From: a delta proteobacterium NaphS2
Lineage (GTDB): Bacteria; Desulfobacterota; DSM-4660; Desulfatiglandales; Desulfatiglandaceae
Direction: 5' to 3'
Assembly: GCA_000179315.1 (NCBI GenBank)
Contig: ADZZ01000278.1
Coordinates: 98,884 to 162,883 of the forward strand
DNA: 64,000 bases
The translations under genes were made by a program, and so were the position numbers. This document shows positions 55,415-63,254 of this stretch, one piece after another (positions within the stretch are counted from its first letter, which is position 1; the number at the start of each line of letters is the position of its first letter). A model generated the notes under the pieces. It ran no database searches, was not told the DNA's origin, and saw only the letters and a program-made list of their open reading frames with translations.

Positions 55415-55648
55415 ATGATGGAACGAGAATTTTATGTACTTATCGAAAGAGATGAAGATGGCTTTTTTGTTGGAGAGGTCCCTTCATTAAAAGCCTGTTA
55501 TGCCCAGGGTAAAACAATAGATGAGCTGTTAGAAAATATGCGAGAAGTCATAGAACTGTGCCTTGAAAGTCAAGAAGAAACGTCATCTGTTCTCGAATTT
55601 GTTGGGGTTCAAAAGATCTCGGTCCATGACAAATTGGCCAACGCTTAA
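55415..55648 (+). CDS. hicB: HicB-type antitoxin
   Basis: A 77-residue partial RNase H fold: FYVLIERDEDGFFVGEVPSLKACYAQGKTIDELLENMREVIEL, the classic HicB pattern. GAGGGAG precedes the ATG pair. It overlaps the toxin gene by 23 nt. Confidence 0.88.
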   Translation: MMEREFYVLIERDEDGFFVGEVPSLKACYAQGKTIDELLENMREVIELCLESQEETSSVLEFVGVQKISVHDKLANA

Positions 55649-55850
55649 ATCAGCGGACATTGCCAAGGGGCTCAGAAGAGCAGGATTTGAACTTGTTCGC
55701 CAGAAAGGGAGTCATGCCAGATTCGAACATGAGGACGGACGTGTCACCACTTTATCTATTCACGCAGGCCAGGATATTGGGAAGGGGCTCTTCAGAAAAA
55801 TCCTCCGTGACATCGAAATGGACATCGAAGAGTTCAGAAAACTGACCTGA
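55626..55850 (+). CDS. hicA: HicA-type mRNA interferase
   Basis: A 74-residue toxin from the ATG at 55626. LKSADIAKGLRRAGFELVRQKGSHARFEHEDGR contains the catalytic GSH, and LSIHAGQDIGKGLFRKILRDIEM is the typical C-terminal half. Confidence 0.9.
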   Translation: MTNWPTLKSADIAKGLRRAGFELVRQKGSHARFEHEDGRVTTLSIHAGQDIGKGLFRKILRDIEMDIEEFRKLT

Positions 55851-56181
55851 GTCAATGACTTCATAGTCCAACGCGCCTTTTCAGTATAAAAGGCAACCGA
55901 AAAAGACGCTATCCAATGCTGATCAGTGTGGCTCTGGGCAAAAAAATGCTTGATAAAGATCTTTATTTGAGAGATTGACTGTCGTTAAACTAACTAAACT
56001 ACCAACCCATTATGAAAGCCGTTTAATATCCCAATTTCTTTGGATGAATTGGCAAGGCGGGTGACGAAAGACAATGGAGTGGACCAGAAGGACCTTATAT
56101 CATCACCCCCTCATGACAGCGTCCATTACTTTCATCCCATTTCATTTCCATCATATATATTCCAACAGGAGCGAGCCAGTC
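55851..56181 (+). repeat. gap with degenerate RAYT 3' tail
   Basis: At 55917-56006 a decayed copy of the 3' end of the RAYT gene at 58237 is seen (GTGTGGCTC, GGGCAAAAAAATGCT, TTTGAGAGATTGACTGTC, ACTAAACTACCAAC). The following ~170 bp up to the next gene show no feature apart from the AGGAGC ribosome-binding site. Confidence 0.55.
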
Positions 56182-56562
56182 ATGCAAGGCAAGAAAGCAG
56201 ATAGAATAAAGATTAAAATAGGCGATATATGGGAGAGTCCGACACTTCATGTTCTTCTAACAAAAGAGGATAATGTCATTGTCGCCCGTTGCCTTGATTT
56301 TACAGTTTCTTCGCACGGAGAAGATGAGAAAAACGCTTTGGAGGCATTGGGCGAATCAATTAGGGAATATATTTTGACTGCCGTTGAAGACGATGCCGTT
56401 GAAAACATTCTTGATCCCGCTCATGGCAAATATTGGAGAATGTACAATGAATTAGAGGCAAAGCAGCTTAAAAGGGGGCTGAAAAAATCCTTAAAAAAAG
56501 TTGTCGAATCCGGCTCCAATGCTAATAGGGCTGAATTAGCGACAGAAATTCATTATGCCTAA
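56182..56562 (+). CDS. HicB-like antitoxin, longer form
   Basis: About 126 residues from the ATG preceded by AGGAGC; an upstream frame extension is not needed. LHVLLTKEDNVIVARCLDFTVSSHGEDEKNALEALGESIREYI is a HicB-type fold. A Lys-rich C-terminus (LKRGLKKSLKKVV) follows. It overlaps the next gene by 8 nt. Confidence 0.72.
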   Translation: MQGKKADRIKIKIGDIWESPTLHVLLTKEDNVIVARCLDFTVSSHGEDEKNALEALGESIREYILTAVEDDAVENILDPAHGKYWRMYNELEAKQLKRGLKKSLKKVVESGSNANRAELATEIHYA

Positions 56563-56773
56563 ACCGCTGGAATTGCGTAAGGTAATAAAAAGGCTTAGGA
56601 AATATGGAATAGTCTATGTTTCAGGTAAAGGTAGGCACCCTAAATTCTATGACCCTGAAACAAACAGAAACTACCCTCTTAAATCCCATGGAAAGAAGAC
56701 CTTGATTTTGTCTTACGCGCTTGAGGACCTGATAAAAAAATTCGATTTGCCTGCTGACTTATTCGATCGTTAA
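56555..56773 (+). CDS. HicA-like toxin
   Basis: A 72-residue protein: ELRKVIKRLRKYGIVYVSGKGRHPKFYDPETNRNYPLKSHGKKT. The His in GRHPKFY is in the place of the catalytic HicA His. Partner antitoxin overlaps upstream; a RAYT-like gene begins 3 bp after its stop. Confidence 0.75.
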   Translation: MPKPLELRKVIKRLRKYGIVYVSGKGRHPKFYDPETNRNYPLKSHGKKTLILSYALEDLIKKFDLPADLFDR

Positions 56774-56776
56774 TAC

Positions 56777-57268
56777 ATGCCCCGCCAACCCAGATTAGAC
56801 GCCCCCGGCCTTCTCCAACACGTCATGGCTAGAGGGATTGAGCGAAGACCGCTCTTCAGAGACGACATAGACCGTCAGTCCTTCGTCGACCGTCTGGCCA
56901 TAATACTCGAAGAGACGCAAACCCAGTGCTACGCCTGGGCCTTGATACCCAATCACTTTCACCTCCTCTTGCGCACCGGGCCCACCCCCCTGAGCAAAGT
57001 AATGCGTCGCCTCATGACCGGTTACGCCGTCACCTTCAATAAACGCCACCAACGAACTGGCCATCTCTTCCGGAACCGCTACAAATCCGTCATTTGTGAA
57101 AAAGCTCCCTTGGCGTCCTTGCGGTTCAATTTTGGAATGGAGTTGAAAAACAGCGGTAAAAAAATAGCGGAACACTTGCATCTGAGTGAAAAAAGTGTAA
57201 GCAGATGCATGGATCGGGCGAAGAAACTGGTTGCCAACTATGAAAAACTAATGGATTGTGTCCAATAA
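56777..57268 (+). pseudogene. RAYT transposase N-terminus joined to a foreign C-terminus
   Basis: The first ~108 residues are nearly identical to the intact RAYT at 58237, including the HUH motif PNHFHLLLR and GHLFRNRYKSVICE. Then the sequence changes to a short helix-turn-helix-like ending (GKKIAEHLHLSEKSVSRCMDRAKKLV). The RYIHLNPLRAKLV segment that holds the likely catalytic tyrosine is gone, so it is probably inactive. Stops after 163 residues instead of 371. Confidence 0.7.
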
Positions 57269-57313
57269 AGTCACAAGGTAACAACGTCCACGATTCCACG
57301 GAGGTTATCGTTT

Positions 57314-57568
57314 ATGAAAACAATGATGAAAATTCCCTTAGTTCTCGAACCACAGAAAGAAGGTGGCTGGACGATAACCAGTCCTTTGGTTCCTGAATTG
57401 GTGACAGAAATTGATGACCTCGACGATCTGAGTAAATACGTTCAAGATGCGCTTTCAGCGGTTATCGAACTCTACGAGGATATGGGAAAGCAATTTCCAG
57501 CAAACTTACGAGCCGATCACGCCCAGGACCCCGTATGCTTTGAGTCTCTGGTCATGGCGGAAGGATGA
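57314..57568 (+). CDS. hicB: HicB-like antitoxin
   Basis: An 84-residue protein: MKIPLVLEPQKEGGWTITSPLVPELVTEIDDLDDLSKYVQDALSAVIELY matches the HicB fold of the DUF1902 kind. Overlaps hicA by 4 nt. Confidence 0.78.
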   Translation: MKTMMKIPLVLEPQKEGGWTITSPLVPELVTEIDDLDDLSKYVQDALSAVIELYEDMGKQFPANLRADHAQDPVCFESLVMAEG

Positions 57569-57768
57569 ATTACAGAGAATTGACCAAAAAGCTGCGTGCA
57601 ACTGGGTGTCGCGAGATAGCCCGTCGTGGCGGTGGATCGCATCGAAAATGGTTTAACCCGGCTACAGGCAGAGGAACGACGATTCCTGATTGGGGCGAAA
57701 AGGACTTAAAAGCAGGCACTATTTCAGGTGTCCTCAAGCAGCTTGGTATTGACAAAAAAGGCCTGTGA
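57565..57768 (+). CDS. hicA: HicA-type mRNA interferase
   Basis: A 67-residue toxin: YRELTKKLRATGCREIARRGGGSHRKWFNPATGR with catalytic GSH, then TISGVLKQLGID. Starts inside the antitoxin stop (ATGA). Confidence 0.88.
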   Translation: MNYRELTKKLRATGCREIARRGGGSHRKWFNPATGRGTTIPDWGEKDLKAGTISGVLKQLGIDKKGL

Positions 57769-57816
57769 ACTGTGCTTTAAACTAACGAAACTACCAACGT
57801 CCCCCCGTTACTCGGA

Positions 57817-58065
57817 TGTGAGTGATGCAAGGGGCATCATATGCTGTTTGGCGGTTAATGATTTTGGTTACAGCACAGCTGAGGTCGGACGTGCTTTGGG
57901 TATGAGAAGGGTCAGTGCTGGTCAGTGTGTGGCTCGGAGCAAAAAAATGCTCTTGTCCCGTGAAATTCATGTCAATGACAAGCGTAGCGTATTTCATTGG
58001 GATGCCAAAGAGCTGGAGTTGAGAGACAAACTGTCATTAAACTAACAAAACTACCAACGTCCCCC
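57817..58065 (+). repeat. detached copy of the RAYT 3' tail
   Basis: About 249 bp that match 59138-59386 (offset 1321) with few changes. It encodes the last ~70 residues of the RAYT protein (SDARGIICCLAVNDFGYSTAEVGRAL...) without the transposase domain and ends in ACTACCAACGTCCCC. It lies directly after a HicBA module whose 3' side also carries that motif (57791-57805). Confidence 0.85.
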
Positions 58066-58113
58066 ATAATCCGTCCCCCATAATCCCCCATAACGCCCCA
58101 TAACGTCCCATAA
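58059..58113 (+). repeat. short tandem CCCCATAA repeats
   Basis: Five to six imperfect units of the form (GT)CCCCCATAA(T/C)(C/G) follow the RAYT tail. They continue the 15-bp motif and suggest slippage. The remaining ~120 bp before the RAYT gene show nothing else. Confidence 0.6.
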
Positions 58114-58236
58114 TTTCCTGACGATGGCCGTCAGCCACACAAAAGACCCACGAAAAAATATTGATCACAATACCGACTAACCCTTTAATCTCTCACCTGG
58201 CCCTGAGGACCAGGTTTTAAGCGGCAGAATAAAAAG

Positions 58237-59352
58237 ATGCCCCGCCAACCCAGATTAGACGCCCCCGGCCTTCTACAACACGTCATGGCCCGGGGAATAG
58301 AACGACGAAAGATTTTCCTCGACGACAAAGACCGCAAATCTTTCCTGGAAAGGTGTGCCGGCATCCTGGAAGAGACGCAAACCCAGTGCTACGCCTGGGC
58401 CTTGATCCCCAACCACTTTCACCTCCTTCTGCGAACAGGGCCGACTCCCCTCAGCAAGGTCATGCGGAAACTCATGACCGGTTACGCTGTCACCTTCAAC
58501 AAGCGGCACAAACGTTCAGGCCACCTCTTCCAGAACCGATACAAATCGGTTATCTGCGAAGAGGACCCGTATCTCTTGGAATTGATTCGCTACATTCATC
58601 TTAACCCTCTCCGCGCCAAACTGGTTCAGAGCTTCGACGAACTCGACAGATACCCCTGGACCGGCCATAGTGCCATTTTGGGCTACTCCAAAAATCCGCT
58701 CGTTCCATCCGAGGAACCCAAAGAGTACAAGAAACTCAAAGAACCCAAGGAACAGACGAAGACTTTGGCTGAAAAGACCATCGAAGACCTGCTTCTCCAT
58801 TTCGGCGAAACTCAAAAAGTTGCTCGTCGCGTGTATCGCGACTTTGTCGAAAAAGGCATCGCCCAGGGCAGACGCCCCGAATTCCAAGGTGGCGGCCTTG
58901 TCCGCAGTGCTGGAGGAAACAAAACAGGCCTTTTGGGTAGGCCGAAAGAAGAAAGAGAGAAAGGGGACGCGCGGATTCTTGGCACCAGCGGTTTTGTGAA
59001 TGAGGCTCTAATGCAAGCGGGTGAAGACTGGGAGAAGAGCTACAGGGCAAGGATGCCATTGGAAGAGCTGATCAAAAAAGTCGCATCCCAATTCAACGTA
59101 CAGGAAAAGTCCATCCTTTCAGCCAGCCGAAAAAGGAATGTGAGTGATGCAAGGGGCATCATATGCTGTTTGGCGGTTAATGATTTTGGTTACAGCACAG
59201 CCGAAGTCGGACGTGCTTTGGGTATAAGAAGGGTCAGTGCTGCTCAGTGTGTGGCTCGGGGCAAAAAAATGCTCTTGTCCCGTGAAATTCATGTCAATGA
59301 CAAGCGTAGCGTATTTCATTGGGATGACAAAGAGTTGGATTTGAGAGATTGA
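58237..59352 (+). CDS. REP-associated tyrosine transposase (RAYT), full length
   Basis: A 371-residue Y1 HUH transposase-like protein. The N-terminal domain has MPRQPRLDAPGLLQHVMARG, the HUH motif in PNHFHLLLRTG, GHLFQNRYKSV and RYIHLNPLRAKLV (likely catalytic Tyr). The C-terminal part (PLEELIKKVASQFNVQEKSI, then FGYSTAEVGRALGIRRVSAAQCV) resembles the DnaA C-terminal helix-turn-helix often fused in this family. RAYTs act on short repeated extragenic sequences near their gene; here copies of its own 3' tail and of ACTACCAACGTCCCC lie nearby. No clear ribosome-binding site. Confidence 0.85.
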   Translation: MPRQPRLDAPGLLQHVMARGIERRKIFLDDKDRKSFLERCAGILEETQTQCYAWALIPNHFHLLLRTGPTPLSKVMRKLMTGYAVTFNKRHKRSGHLFQNRYKSVICEEDPYLLELIRYIHLNPLRAKLVQSFDELDRYPWTGHSAILGYSKNPLVPSEEPKEYKKLKEPKEQTKTLAEKTIEDLLLHFGETQKVARRVYRDFVEKGIAQGRRPEFQGGGLVRSAGGNKTGLLGRPKEEREKGDARILGTSGFVNEALMQAGEDWEKSYRARMPLEELIKKVASQFNVQEKSILSASRKRNVSDARGIICCLAVNDFGYSTAEVGRALGIRRVSAAQCVARGKKMLLSREIHVNDKRSVFHWDDKELDLRD

Positions 59353-59370
59353 CTGTCATTAAACTGACTA

Positions 59371-59430
59371 AACTACCAACGTCCCCACCAACGTCCCCTA
59401 AACTACCAACGTCCCCACCAACGTCCCCAG
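59371..59430 (+). repeat. tandem pair of 30-bp units
   Basis: Two 30-bp units (28 of 30 identical), each AACTACCAACGTCCCC followed by ACCAACGTCCCC and two further bases, directly after the RAYT gene. Confidence 0.8.
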
Positions 59431-59727
59431 TTAACAGTTAATATTCCGAGGCGATTGAAGAGAGCGATATTGTTCCTGGTCCGACCCCACAGCGCAAAAC
59501 TTGCTGAATACCAAAAAATAATATATATGAGGAAATTTAATAGTGTGGCCTGCCCGGGCCTGGGGCGGCCGGATTTGAGCATCTCCGGTGGGCAGGATAT
59601 GTGATGCGCAGAAAAAAGCATTGGGCAGCCAAAAATATGAGCCAGACAGCCAAAAGGGAAAACACCAATCCCTGGGAAAGGGAATCAGCGTTTTCGTGAG
59701 GCCAGATTTATGCGGTTTATTCCCGAG

Positions 59728-60550
59728 CTACTCGAGTTGGATGATATTTTGAATGGATTTAGGAATGGGAGGCGGTCTCAGTTCCAGGGATTTTGCAAAT
59801 TGGTTGGTGATCTTGACAATGAATGAAAGTGCACGTTTAAGCAACAACGTAATACCAGCCATCTGTCCGAGTATACTGGATCTGAACCCGCTTAAGACCC
59901 GTGGTTTCTCAAGAATCTTGATGTCTTCTTTAATGGTGCTGTTGGCTCGCTCAGCAGCGGAACGCAATTTTTTGATGGTGTCGTAACGTTTTGTCCCTCT
60001 CGGAATTTCATTGATCAGCCGCGGATACTCTTTGATAGACATGTGCTTGGCAAAACCGGTTCGGTTGAGAATATGAGTACATTGAGAGATATTGTAGCCG
60101 CTCTGAAGGTTTTTCAAAGCGGTTTCCCTGAGTTTCAGACACTGCTTGAAACAGCAAAAGGTCAAGCGCTGATGGGCTTGATCAAATCCATTGGGCCGTG
60201 TCAGAAGCCCACAGGGAGCAAAAGGCCAGCCGTTCTGATCATATCCCCGATTGAGAATGGCGTTTTTGGATAGATCTTCGTTTCTTCGATTGTAGTCAAT
60301 GATAGGAATAGAGCCCTTTTCTCGAATATACTGGTAATTTTTGATAATGTCGTACTTTGCATCCGCAATATCAATTTTAACATCGGCGTCATGATGCCTA
60401 TGCAACTGCTCTTTGTTTTCAATGATCTGGCTGCCCTCTTCGGCGTTTCCAGCGATGTTGGTAACCGCAACGGGCAGTTCAAGCTTAAGCTGGAGCTCGA
60501 CAGATGTTGACAGAACCAGATTGTAACCGAAAATTTTCTCTTTCTTATCC
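59728..60550 (-). pseudogene. C-terminal half of the IS element 3 transposase
   Basis: About 273 codons in one frame up to the insertion point, from DKKEKIFGYNLVLSTSVEL through IDIADAKYD and RSAAERANSTIKED to the normal end IPKSIQNIIQLE. It joins in frame, after removal of element 2 and one copy of TTATCC, with the N-terminal half at 63255, giving RDPQNPDKKEKIFGYN as in the related proteins. Confidence 0.85.
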
Positions 60551-60762
60551 GAGCCAATTGAAGAGAGCGACGAAGCGAGGAAAATTTTTGGCGGCCGAGG
60601 GGCCGGGTGGCAAATTTCGCTATGAAATAGGTCGAATTTGATGAAAATAAGAAGGTTTACGATAGGGAATTTGAGCAGATTTGGCTCGGCGAAGGATTTG
60701 GAAAACAGAAGCCCTTGTCCGATTTGGACGTTTTTTCAGGGCGGTGATTTTATCGGAACTGC

Positions 60763-62589
60763 CTACTCCCTCTGAACAAGGTTGAGAATGAATTTTGGTA
60801 CCGATGGCCCAGGGACAAAGAATTTTGGTGGAGATTTGTTATCCTGAAGTTTTTTCCGTAACGACAGAGTGACCTTGACAATGAAACAGGCAACCCTTTT
60901 GAGCAGCACAACGATAACAGCCATTTGTGATAGGATTCCCGCGTGTTGCAAGCCCCTTATTTTTGGTTTGGAAAGAATGGAAAAATCCTCCTTGGCTGTG
61001 GCATTGGTTCGCTCAGCCGCTGATCGAAGGGCTTTGAGCTTGTGATGGCGGTCGGTACCCCGAATGACTTCGGTAATGAGCCTGGGAAATTCATGAATGG
61101 ACATATGCTTCGTGAAGCCATGATAATTGATCCAGTGAGGACACTGATTGATATATTTACGGATTTCAGGATTTTTTGAATCCACACACTGCCTTCGACA
61201 GGAGAAAGCCGCTCTTTGACAATTGAAATCAAATCCATTGGGACGGGTCAAAACCCCGCAAGGCGCGTATGGCCAGCCATTGCGATCATAGCCTCTTTCC
61301 TTTAATGCAGCGGCGGAGATATTTTCACTTCGAGGATTATAATCAATGACAGGGATTGCACGATGTGATCTGGAAAAAGCAAAATTATCATGTTCGTCAT
61401 ATTTTGCGTCAGCAAGGTCTATCTTTGAGGTTTTGCCGTGATGTTCAAGGATCTGTTCTCTGTTGATAATGTAATGTTTCCCTTCATGGGCATTCCCCGC
61501 AAGAGTGCTGCAGGCCACGGGCAATTCCAACCCGAGATCCATTTCGACGGAGGTATCGATCACCGCATTGAATCCAAAAATCTTCTGTTTTCGGTTTGGG
61601 TTCTGGGGATCTCGGCGAACCCCTATTCGGGCTTCCATGTCAGCAGGTAATTTGGGACATCTGAAAAAGAAAGAATCGTTTGAAATACTTTCTCCCATTA
61701 CAGCACCGGTAATGACGCCCCTTTTGACCATGAGATCCAGATGTGCTTCATGCAATTCCTTTTCAAGTTCAAAAATGCCATTGAATACGCTGGGCTTTTC
61801 TGGGTCTGCCTCTTTCAAGAAGAGGCTCAAAACCTCAATTTTGGGCCGCGGTTTATCCTGAGGGAATTTTTGAGATGGACAGGGCAGTTTGATGCGGATT
61901 TCTTTTCCCGGAATAATTTTTTCAGGGTTTTTTAGCCGAAAAAGAACTCTTTGACGCACATTTTTAATAACGCCCTTAAATTCGATGAAATTACAGTCGT
62001 TACAGAAATATGTGCACCCCTTGTACCTGGCATTGGTGTGAAAAAGCGTCCCGTCGGTGGTAAGAATTTTGTATGAGATCATCCCCAGGAGTTCAACGAT
62101 TTCCACTAGAACATGGAATATCTCGTTATAGAGTTTCTCTCCCAGCCTGTCTTTAAAATGGGTGAATGTCCCTTCACATGGAATATGGTTTCGGTTAATG
62201 CCGGCATATAGACGATAATGCTTTCCCTTTTCCTGATCATGAAGCGTGTTGACAAAGTCCTTCATATGGGAAAATTTTTCGAGGTATCGAAAAAGTTCCA
62301 ACAGAAAGATGCTGACAGGATCATAGGCAAGGCCTCTTAAAGAATATTTATGAGCGACAATGGCCCTTACAAAAGAAAAATCGATCAGGGAAGTGACAAA
62401 CCTGGAAAGACCTCCGGCAATTCGGCCGTCCGGATGGATTTTGATATATCGAGGGTTATAGGTGTACCTTGATAGCCAAAAAAAATCCGGCTTTGGAAAA
62501 GGGCGATAATGTTTGTCTTGGACTGTAACGCGAATACGATTGAGCTTCTTGACGACATTGCCAACGGCAAATGGCGCCAGGTTTCTCAA
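60763..62589 (-). CDS. DDE transposase of IS element 2
   Basis: A 608-residue transposase, about 85 percent similar by eye to that of element 1 but with the GTFTHFKDRLGE segment intact. Triad candidates are TTDGTLFHTNARYKG, IDLADAKYDEHD and RSAAERTNATAKED; a Cys pair lies in YFCNDCNF. TTG start with AGGA upstream. Appears intact, in an element with perfect ends, so it may be active. Confidence 0.88.
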   Translation of the reverse strand: MRNLAPFAVGNVVKKLNRIRVTVQDKHYRPFPKPDFFWLSRYTYNPRYIKIHPDGRIAGGLSRFVTSLIDFSFVRAIVAHKYSLRGLAYDPVSIFLLELFRYLEKFSHMKDFVNTLHDQEKGKHYRLYAGINRNHIPCEGTFTHFKDRLGEKLYNEIFHVLVEIVELLGMISYKILTTDGTLFHTNARYKGCTYFCNDCNFIEFKGVIKNVRQRVLFRLKNPEKIIPGKEIRIKLPCPSQKFPQDKPRPKIEVLSLFLKEADPEKPSVFNGIFELEKELHEAHLDLMVKRGVITGAVMGESISNDSFFFRCPKLPADMEARIGVRRDPQNPNRKQKIFGFNAVIDTSVEMDLGLELPVACSTLAGNAHEGKHYIINREQILEHHGKTSKIDLADAKYDEHDNFAFSRSHRAIPVIDYNPRSENISAAALKERGYDRNGWPYAPCGVLTRPNGFDFNCQRAAFSCRRQCVDSKNPEIRKYINQCPHWINYHGFTKHMSIHEFPRLITEVIRGTDRHHKLKALRSAAERTNATAKEDFSILSKPKIRGLQHAGILSQMAVIVVLLKRVACFIVKVTLSLRKKLQDNKSPPKFFVPGPSVPKFILNLVQRE

Positions 62590-62614
62590 TCCGTGGTCCT
62601 TTCAAAATAAAGGA

Positions 62615-62953
62615 TCATGAGGAGTTCTCTTTTGGACCGTCCAAAATATCGAATGTATTGGGTGCAACTCGCTTAAACATTCGACCGCTCTTAATTTTTT
62701 TGGTAATGGCTGAAACAACGCTTTCGCGCTCAAGAGTTAGACTGAAATCCTGCTTTGCGCGTGCAATGATATCTGTAACGTGTAGGGGCTTTTTAGCGGA
62801 AAGGAGTATGTCGTAAGTTACATTCATCTGGGATTTACGTTTTTTCCGTGGCTTGAATTTTGGCTCTTCGCCTTTCCTAAGGAACTCTCTTATAACCTTA
62901 AGCTGTGATTTAAGGAGCGACTCTTGAAGCTTAGCCCATTCTCTAGTATTCAT
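62615..62953 (-). CDS. HARE-HTH-like winged-helix protein of IS element 2
   Basis: A 112-residue basic protein with a good AGGAG site. The N-terminal half is a charged helix (LQESLLKSQLKVIREFLRKGEE, then KFKPRKKRKSQ). The C-terminal half, TYDILLSAKKPLHVTDIIARA with SVVSAITKKIKSGRMFKRVAPNTFDI, resembles the HARE-HTH fold. It occupies the place of the unrelated HTH gene in element 1, 25 bp upstream of the transposase. Role unknown; could bind DNA. Confidence 0.6.
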   Translation of the reverse strand: MNTREWAKLQESLLKSQLKVIREFLRKGEEPKFKPRKKRKSQMNVTYDILLSAKKPLHVTDIIARAKQDFSLTLERESVVSAITKKIKSGRMFKRVAPNTFDILDGPKENSS

Positions 62954-63254
62954 GGCAACTCCTATGTATGAAATACAGCTATCATATTCTTATGGGTATG
63001 TCAATATAAAATGTGCATTATCTCAGGAAAATGGCTGCTTTTCAGAATAATTACACGGGTAGGCATAAGAATCAAGGTTGCGATGCGCAAGTGATAGGTC
63101 AACCTGATAGCTTCTGGATAAAATGGGAAAAAAATGATATCGGGAAGGGGGCTTACTATGGAAAAATGTGGTCTGACTGGGTTGATCGACTTATGAAAGA
63201 GCTCCAGAATCCCCGCCCACAACGGGTCTCGCACTCTTCAATTGGCTCTTATCC

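Larger units (their letters stand above)
60551..63248 (-). mobile_element. IS element 2 (2698 bp) with 15-bp inverted repeats
   Basis: Ends are GAGCCAATTGAAGAG (60551-60565) and its exact complement (63234-63248). The target duplication TTATCC flanks it on both sides (60545-60550 and 63249-63254). It has landed inside the transposase gene of element 3. It holds a transposase and a small winged-helix gene; 60551-60762 and 62954-63248 are the non-coding ends, the latter with a weak plus-strand frame. Confidence 0.93.
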
